NCBI GenBank assembly: GCA_949358305.1
Contig: OX442315.1
Span: forward strand, 31,708,427 to 31,772,426
Direction: 5' to 3'
Source: Strigamia acuminata
Taxonomy: Eukaryota; Arthropoda; Chilopoda; Geophilomorpha; Linotaeniidae
Length of the DNA stretch: 64,000 bases
The notes beneath the pieces are model-generated. The model was given only the letters and a program-made list of their open reading frames with translations. It was not told the origin of the DNA and searched no databases. This document shows positions 33,322 to 44,019 of the stretch, in pieces. The position numbers were made by a program, and so were the translations under genes. Positions within the stretch are counted from its first letter, which is position 1; each line of letters opens with the position of its first letter.

Positions 33322-34482
33322 ATGTTACGAGTGAAGCACCGCCGTTTTAGCCACTTCCGAACTGCAAAAGCGCCAACACTTTCCATTCTCGGTCAAAACG
33401 TTTACCATTACCAGCTAGTGAATTTCTATTACAACCAAAGGGTAAAAATTACAATTCCTTTTAATTCAACAAAATAACATACAAAAATAATCTTTTTCTC
33501 CACAGGGGGCCGTCGACTTATACGGCCATTTCTACACCACTATCTGGGAATTAATGCCACTAGACGATCCCCTCGTGCAGAATTTCAACAGCCTCCTGGA
33601 AATGCCATTGGAAATGCTCCCAATAATTCGTCGTCAGAGTTTTAACAACAAACTTTACCGATTTACATTTCTTTACCTTCATTTTACTTGCCACACACAT
33701 GCAATTAAGAATCTCTGGCGCGAACTGACTCTTAATCATCGTCCAATTGTGTACGAGTGGTTTAATACCATTTTTGAAACGAAAAAAGTAAACGTGTTTT
33801 GTTTCGGTGGCGGTGCGGGCTGCGAGATTGTTGGCTTTTATCAGTGGTTGAAAGTGATCAGAATAAAGCCGGTGTTCCGCTGCAATATTGTGGACCCGCA
33901 CGAATGGGCTCTGGATACAACGCATTTGTTGCGATCAATCGATCGTAAGTTGGACATTCCGAATTTCCACACAATTGAATTTTCTAAGGTATAAATATAA
34001 ATATAAATATAAATAATTTTTTTAACTTTTTTTTCAATTTTTTATTTTTATTTTCAGATCCGTCCATACTTCTGCACTGAAAATCGAATACTGAATGAGC
34101 TACATAATGCAGATGTCATTATGGTTGGAAAATATCTGAGTTCTCTGCCCGAAATAAATGCTGAGACGATAATGCACTTTAAGGTTTGAAAAGTCAAAGT
34201 TGGATATTTAATGTTATTTATTTATTTATTTTTTGGTAATAGATTCTGCTCGATCATATGAAGTCTCCAGCTTTGCTATTTTTTATTGATACGGTTGAAA
34301 ATGGTTACTTGGAGTCGATGCGTAGTATTGCCTTGACCGCAGGATTGACTAAAATTAGCGAAATAAACGATATAACACTTTCCGTTCCCGATCATGAAAT
34401 TGAAGCGATGAATACATACCGTTTCAGTACTATGCCTCAAACATCACTTCGTATCTGTGCTGCTTTATGGCAGAAATTATAG
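33322..34482 (+). CDS. SAM-methyltransferase-like protein, member E
   Basis: Exons 33322-33441 (tentative), 33506-33988, 34058-34183, 34243-34482, about 322 residues. The second exon has no ATG before the conserved YTTIWELM motif, so I join an upstream exon that opens with ATG 33322 and stays in frame. That ATG is not conserved in the copied 5' region at 30700, so the start is uncertain. Motifs: FGGGAGCEIVGF loop, VDPHEW, VGKYLSS, LLFFIDT, terminal CAALWQKL. It lacks the last intron found in A-D and F. A 3' half copy is at 49485-50580. Confidence 0.7.
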
Positions 34483-34912
34483 TAGGCCTATTATTAATAG
34501 ATTAAACTTTAAACATAAATTCTCTATATTTTTAATTTTAAATATTTGTAAGTACAACAATATTGCACGAAATAAAAGTTACTTTTTAATATTCATAAAA
34601 AAACTAATAATTTCATTCATCTAATGATATTCTGCGCACGTGAATGCGCATCAGTAGTGCACTGTGGGGAAACCAACAATCTCGCACAAATGGTATGTAA
34701 AGATTGTGTTGTATCGATTAATAATGATGTATTATGCAAATTTTTGAATTGCATTTTTGTTTCCAAAAACCCAGACGCCGTAGCAACGTTTCCGCACAAT
34801 CACTTCAATCTCCTCTAAAACAGCCGTACAGAAGCACCAGTCCTAACCGTAATTATTTCTTCAAAATTTTATTTATTTTCACCTAGAATTTATTATTTCT
34901 ATCTAATAGGAA

Positions 34913-36058
34913 ATGGATAATATTTACTTAAGTGTGTGGCATTTAATTTCCAAATCAGAAACAGAAAACCGAAAAACCATAGCGGCATTAAACATATTAA
35001 GTAGAACAGACGAAAGTTCCAATCTGTATTCCACAGCCCGTGGCTGCTGTTTCGCTCAACAAGACATCAGATTCGCGTATTACTACCGCTTTTTTACTTG
35101 CGACACGTACGTTGTTGGCGAGTGCTGGCGTCTTTTCCACACATTATCACGCTACGACGAAAAGGATTGGAACCAAATTGAAATGGTGAAATGGTTCGAC
35201 ACAATTAAAGCGAAAGAATGCGCAAATTTGCTTTGTCTGAGCGGTGGTGCAGGGTACGAAGTAGCTGGTGTATGTAAATGGTTGAAAAAAATCAACGCAA
35301 AAGTCAAGTTATTTCCATTCATTGTGGACAAATATGATTGGGCAGTCGACACGCAGCCTTTGCTGGAAACGTTGGACAAGGAAAACGTGTATAATTTACA
35401 ACAGACTCGTTACACCACGTACAAGACGCTTTCGGAGGCAAGTTTCGATCTTTATCTTTGAATTAAACTCAAATTTTAAAATTATAATTATAAAATTACA
35501 ATTTAAATAGCTGAAGACTAACGACAAACTGATGGAGCATTTCAAAACGGCCGATATTGTCACGGTTGTCAAGTTTTTAAGTTCGCAGACACTCAATGAA
35601 CGAGATGAGGAAACTACGGACGAATTAGTGGTTTGTTAAATTAATTTTGTTGAAATGATTAATGTTATCACTGTTTATATGGGTCAGAGGTTGCTGGAAA
35701 ACATGAAGGCGGGCGCGATGCTGTTTTTTATGGATAATATTGGGACGGAAAATTTTGAGAAAATGCGTGGTGTAGCTGCGAGTGCAAAATTAAACAAATT
35801 AGCTGAAGTAAATTATTTTTTTATTTCAAAAATGGAAAATTAATTTTATGAAATTGGTTACATTTTTAGATTGTCGATAGAGTTTTTGATGAAGTGCCCA
35901 GCCACGAGCTTTTACAAATGCTGTTGTGTAATTTTCAAACGACGAAGCCGGATTTAACAACAAATATTTGCTGCGCTCTGTGGCAGAAACCAGAAATTGA
36001 GAGTCCTTCGACAAAAAAAGAATTGCACTTTGGAATTGACGCATGTAAATGTTTGTGA
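34913..36058 (+). CDS. SAM-methyltransferase-like protein, member F
   Basis: Exons 34913-35437, 35511-35630, 35688-35807, 35870-36058 give 317 residues. Start ATG 34913 gives MDNIYLSVW, matching the family N-terminus, three bases after an acceptor (CTAATAG). The first intron uses a GC donor (GAG|GCAAGT) with a normal AG acceptor, supported by frame and by the aligned boundary in relatives. Motifs: LSGGAGYEVAG (about 109), VDKYDW, VVKFLSS, AMLFFMDN, CCALWQK, followed by a longer tail than other members. Function inferred only from the methyltransferase-like loop. A copy with a large internal deletion is at 50976-51120. Confidence 0.78.
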
Positions 36059-36387
36059 CAAAACAAGAGCAATGATCGTTTTTAATTTTTAATTTTTAAT
36101 TCTCGCAGTTTGAATTTGTTTTTGTAGGAACTGATTTGTAATATATAAAAATAAATGTTTTAGTAACTAAGCACAAATTTTATTACTGTACGTCATCGCG
36201 ACAACTGGACAAGATAGACAACAATTAATAGATATAACTTGAGGTTTCCATCATAATCTCTAATCACGTTCAGAAATCAACTACTTCGTAATCTGCATCT
36301 CTCGCCTGGTCATAGTAATGTAATAATAAAATAATATAATAATATTTACATAGTCTCAAATTTAAAAAGGAAAAAAAAAAATTTTTA

Positions 36388-36409
36388 CGCCCACGGGTGG
36401 ACTTGAACT

Positions 36410-36444
<35 letters not shown>

Positions 36445-36461
36445 AATTGCGCCACGAAGGC
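36388..36461 (-). tRNA. tRNA-Asn (GTT), T-arm variant
   Basis: 74 nt, same as the copy at 24733 except one change in the T stem (GAACTACC for GAACCACC in the plus sense), which breaks a T-stem pair. May be weakened. First gene of tRNA cassette 1. Confidence 0.85.
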
Positions 36462-37083
36462 ACGAAGTTTCATATGCCACAGTAAAATTATGATGATTAT
36501 AAAAATTAAGAGAAAAGTATGAGAATAATCAGAATTATAACAGAAAGAGATAATTTGATAGGATTACATTATCACTTGGGGCTGATTTAGAAAGAAATAA
36601 CTTGTTTTGGCAAAAAACATTGTATTAAATGTGAAATTTGAGGTAGAACGGTGCTGTCTGTAGTGTTTTAGGTGTTAGTGCTTTTGTTTTATAATCAGGA
36701 GCACCGAAATCATTGGGAAGGAAGGCGCCAGGCACATCCTATAAAAGTCTTCATAAATGTTCATACATTTGTATGTTGAATACAACTTGTAAATGTAAAA
36801 ACAATTTTTTTAAAAAAATTACGATAAGGGGCAAGAAGCGCCTTATTTTTTTTAGCCCAGAGCGCTGAAAAGTGTTAAAAGGGCCCTGTTTGTTAAAAAA
36901 TACAAAAACAGAATGCAACTACTGTCACAGTCTATGAATTGTGGTGTTTTACTTCCCCATCAGACTGACCATGACCACAAGGAGTGAGTACGAATCGATT
37001 TATTTGTAGTTTTATTTGTAGTTCAAAATCGATTACAGACTCCCTACTATCACTTTTCTTTTCTGTAAAATAAAAGCAATAAT

Positions 37084-37168
37084 TGTCAGAAGTGGGATTT
37101 GAACCCACGCCCAGAAGAACTGGACTGCGACCTGAACGCAGCGCCTTAGACCACTCGGCCATCCTGAC
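37084..37168 (-). tRNA. tRNA-Leu (CAG)
   Basis: 85 nt class II tRNA: GTCAGGA acceptor pairs with TTCTGAC; anticodon CAG in TTCAGGT; variable arm present; B box GGTTCAAATCC. Close to metazoan tRNA-Leu-CAG. Confidence 0.95.
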
Positions 37169-37242
37169 TTGGCCTACAAGTTTAATATGTATAAATGTTT
37201 TTTTTTACATATATATTTTTAAAAGCTTTTATTTAACTTGGC

Positions 37243-37263
37243 ATGAATGTGTGTGTGTGTGTG
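37243..37263. repeat. (GT)n microsatellite
   Basis: About ten GT dinucleotides; a shorter run is at the same place in cassette 2 (39763-39775). Confidence 0.8.
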
Positions 37264-37918
37264 TGAATGTTTGGTTCGACTTCCTGTGTACAGTGGCGTC
37301 GCCACTCAAATACTTAAACAAAAATGGATGTCTAATTGTCAGAGTCAACTCTAAATCCGCTTCCTTTTTTCGTTAAGAAGTGGTTAAGAAATTCAAATTC
37401 GCGTTTTTTCCATGTTATCCACTGGGAATGACGTCACACGTACATACACGAACACGAAACGACAGAAACGAGTCATTTTAGAGTTTTTGAATGCAGCTAG
37501 TCTATCCTGTTTAAAATAAAATCCCTTATCAAGCCATATATTTTGTGTTTCTATTTTAACGTGAAAGAGTTTACAGATTTCCGATTTTCGGCGCCTTCAC
37601 GGCAGTTGGACTGTCGGAGACATGTGCCGCTACTAGCGCAATCTGGCGGCGATTTTTCAATTTTGAAATACAAAGCTTTTACCTATAAAACGTAATTTTT
37701 TTTGCAGTCAGAGAGGCTAAAATAAAAAAATTAAAATTAAAAAGGACTCGCCCAAACAGTGACTCAAACCTTGAACCCTAATGCTCAATACATCCAGATT
37801 CCAGAGCAATCTGGGCCGCGAGTAATCACTGACCCCACGAACTAAAATGCTCAACGAAACCTCTATAATAAATAAAAAAAATTAACAAAATCTCTCAAAC
37901 TATATTTTGGAAAAAGCT

Positions 37919-37990
37919 TGCCTCCTGTGAGGATTGAACTCACGACCCCTGGTTTACAAGACCAGTGCTCTACCGCTGAGCTAAAGAGGC
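37919..37990 (-). tRNA. tRNA-Thr (TGT)
   Basis: 72 nt; acceptor GCCTCTT pairs with AGGAGGC; anticodon TGT in CTTGTAA; B box GTTCAATCC. Identical copies in cassettes 2 and 3. Confidence 0.95.
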
Positions 37991-38570
37991 AGATGGATGA
38001 CCAGCTGGGAAATGCAAAGGTACAATTGTTGAAAATCTAAAATTGTCTTTGCTTCTAAATGAAATATTATTATCTCTAATGCACAAGCTTGTGGGTAGCT
38101 TATATCTAAATAGTTCATCATCTGTGCATGCTCAAATCGCATCATATTCAGAAGAAGTTTAATGATATACTCCAAACCGATATAACGTGGTCCTAACTCC
38201 TATCGGTTGAGCCGTCTCAATGGTGTAGTGGCACAAAAAACTAACCCATAACACCAGAATTGTAATCTAACAACCAATAAAAAACTAAACCAAAAGAAAC
38301 CAACAAACTATGCTAACATTGTTTGATGATTAAAAGGGGAAAAAGCTTATTTTAGGAATAAAATAAATATTTTATCACCAAATAAATAAAATCTACCATT
38401 CTAATCACTACACTAAAATTCATTGGAAATAAACAGAACTACTTTTCCGCGTAGTAGAGCACAGTTTTATTTATCTATTATTATTTATTACTCCGTATTA
38501 TTTAAATTTTAACACTACCGGTAGCAAGTGAAATAATCATGACAATTGTACTTGGCGTATAAATCCATGT

Positions 38571-38587
38571 GCCTTCGTGGCGCAATT

Positions 38588-38618
<31 letters not shown>

Positions 38619-38644
38619 CGGTGGTTCAAGTCCATCCGTGGGCA
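38571..38644 (+). tRNA. tRNA-Asn (GTT), altered 3' end
   Basis: Reads as tRNA-Asn through the acceptor but with CCATCC for CCACCC (a T-stem wobble) and A instead of G at the discriminator. There is no T-run behind it: the gene is followed at once by a 202-bp insertion, after which its last 34 nt recur. Confidence 0.75.
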
Positions 38645-38879
38645 ACGTCGGATCGCGAGTGGAACCACAACTTTCACTCGAGTGAAAGTTGTCGAGTAAA
38701 AGTTGTGGTTTCACTCGCGATCCGACGTTGCTGGTGCAACTGTGAGTTGACTACTGTACGTGGAAAGAACTGACACATTGGAAAAAGATACACTAAACGC
38801 GTCATCACTACTGCTTGCACTTGACACGACACTTTGGTTTTCGGTCCGAAAGGTTGGTGGTTCAAGTCCATCCGTGGGC
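38644..38879. mobile_element. Small insertion flanked by a 34-nt duplication of the tRNA 3' end
   Basis: The insert (38644-38845) begins with a foldback: arms about 38643-38680 and 38692-38730, sharing CGGATCGCGAGTG and its complement. It ends at 38845. The 34 nt at 38610-38643 (tRNA 3' part) recur at 38846-38879 with one difference, followed by the normal T-rich tRNA flank. A duplication this long is unusual for a cut-and-paste element. Confidence 0.65.
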
Positions 38880-39093
38880 GTCTATTTTTTTTTTTGGTCA
38901 CCTTGTTAGTGAATAACAATAATGCGGTAATAATTAGCAAAGTAATGAGACAATCGGAGAAAATTATTAAGTTCGTTTGAGATAAATAAAAAAAACCATT
39001 TAAAAATTAAATCAGGAAAGAAGAAGAAAAAATAAAAAGAAAAATCAAGTTGTTTCCGTTCTTCTGTTCTGAGGCAGAAACCAGAAAATGTTA

Positions 39094-39107
39094 CGCCCAC
39101 GGGTGGA

Positions 39108-39150
<43 letters not shown>

Positions 39151-39167
39151 AATTGCGCCACGAAGGC
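39094..39167 (-). tRNA. tRNA-Asn (GTT)
   Basis: 74 nt, standard version; first gene of tRNA cassette 2. Confidence 0.94.
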
Positions 39168-39588
39168 ACATGGTTTCAAATGCGACAGTAGATTTATGAT
39201 GATTATAAAAATTAAAAGAAAATTATAAGAATAATCAGAATTATAACAGAAAGAGATAATTTGATGAGGTTACATGGGGCTGACTCCGAAAGCAATACCG
39301 GAGTAATTCGTTTTGGCAAAAAACATGATATTGTTGCGAATCTTAAGGTAAAGCGGTATTGTCAGTACCTGCATTCAAAAAGTCGCGTTTTAAGTGCTGT
39401 AAGTAACTGTTTTTGTTTTATAAAATACCAAAACAAAAACAAAAGCACGACTTTTGAATGCAGCTGCTGTCACAGTCATATGGACTGGATTGTGGTATTT
39501 TTTTTACTTCCCCATCTAACCGCAAGAAAATTTATGCGCAATTCAAAATTACCAACTTATCTGTTCTGTAAAAATCGAAGTCAATCAA

Positions 39589-39673
39589 TGTCAGAAGTGG
39601 GATTCGAACCCACGCCCAGAAGAACTGGACTGCGACCTGAACGCAGCGCCTTAGACCACTCGGCCATCCTGAC
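39589..39673 (-). tRNA. tRNA-Leu (CAG)
   Basis: 85 nt, differs from the cassette 1 copy by one T-loop base (GATTCGAAC in the plus sense). Confidence 0.95.
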
Positions 39674-40334
39674 TTGGCCTACAAAATTAATATGTATAAA
39701 TGTTTTTTTTTTACATATATATTTTTAAAAGCTTTTATTTAACTTGGCATGAACCATGAATGTGTGTGTGTGTGTATGTTTGTTTGTTTCGACTTCCTAT
39801 GTACAGTGGCGTCGCCACTCAAATACTTAAACAAAAATGGATGCCTAATTGTCAGTCAACTCTAAATCCGCTTCCTTTTTTCGTTAAGAAGTGGTTAAGA
39901 AATTCAAATCCTGTTTAAAATAAAATCCCCTATCAGGCCATATATTTTGTTTTTCTATTTTAACGTGAAAGAGTTTATAGATTTCCGATTTTCGGCGCCT
40001 TCACGGCAGTTGGACCAAGAAGACATGTGCCGCTACTACCGTAGCGCAATCTGGCGGCGATTTTTCAATTTTGAAATATAAAAGCTTTTACCTATAAAAC
40101 GTAATTTTTTTTGCAGTCAGAGAGGCTAAAATAAAAAAATTAAAATTAAAATTAAAAAGGACTCGCCCAAACAGTGACTCAAACCTTGAACCCTAATGCT
40201 CTATACATCCAGATTCCAGAGCAATCCAGGCCGCGAGTAATCACTGACCCCACGAACTAAAATGCTCAACGAAACCTCTATAATAAAAAAAAAAAAATAA
40301 CAAAACCTCTCAAACTATATTTTGAACAAGTAAA

Positions 40335-40889
40335 CATTTGTAATGCAGGGAAGCATTACATATGAGACTTCTAAACCCTGCCCCTAATTAAAAAAAAAAT
40401 AATAATAAATTAACGACACCCAAAACAACCAATTTTGCAATTAAATCATTCAAAAGCTTCCTCGCCCAGAACGCCGCCAAATGCGCGTAATACGCCGGCG
40501 CCGGGATGTAAACCGATCGCGTACAACGAAGGTTTCATTAGCTTCGCATTCCGTCGTTATAATTTCCCGTTTCCCGTTTCCCGTTTCCCGTTATCCGTCT
40601 GTCCCAAGTCTATTCCATGAAAATTACGGAAATGACGTTATCATGACGTCATTTCCGTAATTTTCATGAAATAGACCGCTAAAAGTGCACTAAAACCGGT
40701 TTATTAATTCAACCAGAGATCGGAGAAATCTGAAAATACCAAAGGATACTAATATAGGTATGGCGAATTTAATGGCGTTGTCCGTTTGGCTCTAGCTGCG
40801 GTAGTTTTTGCGGAATCGTTGTCGACAGACAGACAGACGGACAGACATGACCGTTTCATGAGACTTTCTAAACATAGAGTTTATAAGTC
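40335..40889. mobile_element. Insertion in tRNA cassette 2
   Basis: About 555 bp present between Leu and Thr tRNAs here but absent from cassette 1, where TATATTTTGG runs straight into AAAAGCTTGCC. It holds CCCGTTT repeats (40566-40590), a near-perfect palindrome (40612-40672: TTCATG..TTACGGAAATGACGT and its complement) and a GACA-type run (40829-40850). No terminal inverted repeats were seen, so the type is unknown. Confidence 0.55.
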
Positions 40890-40899
40890 TAAAAAAGCT

Positions 40900-40971
40900 T
40901 GCCTCCTGTGAGGATTGAACTCACGACCCCTGGTTTACAAGACCAGTGCTCTACCGCTGAGCTAAAGAGGC
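40900..40971 (-). tRNA. tRNA-Thr (TGT)
   Basis: 72 nt, identical to 37919-37990. Confidence 0.95.
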
Positions 40972-41605
40972 AGATGGATGACCAGCTGGGAAATGCAAAG
41001 GTACAATTGTTAAAAATCCAAAATTATCTTTGCTCCTAAATTAAATATTATTATCTCTAATGCACAAGCTTGTGGGTAGCTTATATCTAAATAGTTCATC
41101 ATCTGTGCATGCCCAAATCGCATCATATTCAGAAGAAGTTTAATGATATACTCCAAACCGATACAACGTGGTCCTAACTCCTACTGGTTGAGCCGTCTCA
41201 CTGGTGTAGTGGCACAAAAAAGTAGCCCATAACACCAGAATTGTAATCTATAACCAATAACCAATAAAAAACTAAACCTTTGTTTACCTGCCAAAAGAAA
41301 CCAACAAACTATGCTAACATTGTTTGATGATTAAAAGGGGAAATAAAATAAATATTTTATCACCAAATATATAAAATCTATCATTCTAATCACTTTATAC
41401 ACTGAAATTCATTGGAAATAAACAGAACTACTTTCCCGCGTAGTAGAGCACAGTTTTGTTTATTTATTATTATTTATTACTCCGTATTATTTAAATTTTA
41501 ACACTAGCAGAAACAATTATTTCATTTGCTTGTGTTACATTAAACATTACAACAATAAGCAAGTGAAATAATCATGACAATTGTACTTGGCGTATAAATC
41601 CATGT

Positions 41606-41622
41606 GCCTTCGTGGCGCAATT

Positions 41623-41665
<43 letters not shown>

Positions 41666-41679
41666 TCCACCCGTGGGCG
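41606..41679 (+). tRNA. tRNA-Asn (GTT)
   Basis: 74 nt, standard version, followed by a T-rich stretch (T9 at 41689). Last gene of cassette 2. Confidence 0.95.
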
Positions 41680-41805
41680 ACTATATTATTTTTTTTTGGT
41701 CACCTCGTTAGTGAATAACAGTAATGCGCCAATCGGAGAAAATTCATAAGTTCATTCGAGATACACAAAAAACAATTTAGAAATTACCATAATACCGTAC
41801 ATAAT

Positions 41806-42358
41806 AGGTGCGTTCAATTTACGAAAGGAAAAAAAAATCTTTCCTTTTCTTACTTTGGCAAAGGAAGAAAAAGTACTTTAGAATGAATGCACTTACTTGT
41901 TGTGACTTTCCTTTGGTTTGCACATGCTCAAATTCTAGTTTTAGTATGCTGTAATCTGATTTTAATCTGGTTTTAATCTACACAAATCCTGTTTTTAGTA
42001 CCTAATGAACGTTTTTTTGATAAAAACGAACGTTTTTTGATAAAAACGAACGTTTTTTTGATAAAAATAAACATTTTTTTGATAAAAATGAATATTTTTC
42101 GATTAAAATGGATGTTTTACCATTATTTCAAGTGATAAACCTTTACTTGATTGTTGGTTTGGCTGACAAATGACTAATGCGCATGCGCTGATTGCGAAAG
42201 TAAAAGTGAAAGGAAGAAAAGTAAACAGATCGCTACCTTTGGCTAAAGTAACTTTGGCTACTTTCCTTTCGGAAATAATGAGGTTTTTGACGTCACTTCC
42301 GGTGTCGAAAGTAACGAAAAGAAAGATTCTTCTTTCCTTTCGCAAATTGAACGCACCT
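41806..42358. mobile_element. MITE 1, AGGTGCGTTCAA termini, AAT target duplication
   Basis: 553 bp with about 54-bp terminal inverted repeats (AGGTGCGTTCAATTTRCGAA) and flanking AAT on both sides. The interior carries a short tandem array (42006-42110: GAACGTTTTTTTGATAAAAA). No transposase. Same termini type as MITE 2 at 46528. Confidence 0.8.
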
Positions 42359-42759
42359 AATGATTATTTTATACAGTATATAAAAATTAAATTAGGAAAG
42401 AAGAAAAGTGACAAGTTATTTTATTTTTAATATAAAAATAACTGTTTTAGTAATTTCTTTATACCATCACGAGAAATATCATAACATAAAGCTGTATTGA
42501 AGTGTTTGTTAGGTGGAAGCCGACCGATGGTGTTGGATATAGAAAGGAGAGGACTCAAAACTTGACCATTGCTTTCAAGCTTCTTTGCATAAGTGTTTAT
42601 TTGAGGTACAACATACGTGGCGCTGCAATGGACAGCGTCACAAATAATCATAAACAGAAATGGAGTACGAGATACTCCAACATCCCCTCAATTGAGCTCA
42701 TAGAGTGCAAAGTTAAAGGTATACACTTTTGTTTTACGTTTACATGACGTTACCGCTAA

Positions 42760-43786
42760 CAAGGGGAGAGCACCAATAAGCTATCACAGATTGTTATAAT
42801 ATTAAACAAGAAGGATTGTTATATCATGCTGAATGAGACCCTAAAATAATTTTATTCCATAGACAGCCAACAATGCAAACAATGAGCTCAAAGTTGGCAC
42901 TATTTTGTCTGTGTATACATCAAATCTGAGCAATCAGGCCTAGTGTATGAATACTGTAAACAACAGTTGCTAGGTAAAAAATAGTCCCAAGATCCAAGTT
43001 CAATTTTATCATTTGAGATTCAATGATGTCATTTCCTCTTTTGATATCACATGACATATGACATCAGAACTTTGTTCAACAACATGACTGTCTTCATGAA
43101 GACAATAATAGTTTGTAGTGGTGGTCCAGTGGTTCAGGCAATGGACTAGGAATCTTTCCACACAGGTTCAAATCCTGGTGTGTGTGAAAATTTTTTACTT
43201 TTATTTTTTATTTTTTTTTAGCAGTAATTTTAATGTTTGTAATTTTATGTTTGTTTTTAGAAAACTTTAATTAATTAATTTTAATTTTTTAACAAACATA
43301 AAATTACAAACATTAAAATTACTGCTAAAAAAAATTAAAAAATAAAAGTAAAAAATTTTCACACACACCAGGATTTGAACCTGTGTGGAAAGATTCCTAG
43401 TCCATTGCCTGAACCACTGGACCACCACTACAAACTATTATTGTCTTCATGAAGACAGTCATGTTGTTGAACAAAGTTCTGATGTCATATGTCATGTGAT
43501 ATCAAAAGAGGAAATGACATCATTGAATCTCAAATGATAAAATTGAACTTGGATCTTGGGACTATTTTTTACCTAGCAACTGTTGTTTACAGTATTCATA
43601 CACTAGGCCTGATTGCTCAGATTTGATGTATACACAGACAAAATAGTGCCAACTTTGAGCTCATTGTTTGCATTGTTGGCTGTCTATGGAATAAAATTAT
43701 TTTAGGGTCTCATTCAGCATGATATAACAATCCTTCTTGTTTAATATTATAACAATCTGTGATAGCTTATTGGTGCTCTCCCCTTG
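42760..43786. mobile_element. 1.03 kb near-perfect palindrome with tRNA-like segments
   Basis: Two arms of about 496 bp (42760-43255 and 43291-43786) are reverse complements with no differences that I could find, around a 35-bp AT-rich loop. Termini CAAGGGGAGAGCACC and its complement are flanked by TAA on both sides (42757-42759, 43787-43789), so it looks like a transposed foldback element. Each arm has a tRNA-like segment (43118-43188; mirror at 43358-43428) with A box TGGTCCAGTGG and B box GGTTCAAATCC but no pairing acceptor, like a tRNA-derived SINE head. Transcription across it would give a long hairpin RNA. Confidence 0.85.
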
Positions 43787-44019
43787 TAAGTGAAACGTCT
43801 CACCGACTTACTGGCGCCGACCAATCAGGATCGAGCGCATAGTTATATAAAGTATTTATTATTTTGTGTCAACAATCATCTGCATTGTATCATTCTCGAC
43901 CTATCGTGTTAAGAACTACTCTTCTGCGGCGCATAAGTTAAGATTTGGAACTGGACAACGATCGAAAAAGTTAAAACGTTTTTGACGAAGATCGAAAATC
44001 TACGAAGCAAACTAAAGTT

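Noticed and set aside
43118-43188. tRNA-Pro (AGG) gene
   Set aside because: A and B boxes and an AGG anticodon-like triplet are present, but the acceptor ends do not pair; treated as a tRNA-derived SINE head within the palindrome.
43800-44019. 5' LTR of the Copia ORF
   Set aside because: No matching sequence follows the ORF and no TG...CA ends or primer site could be placed.
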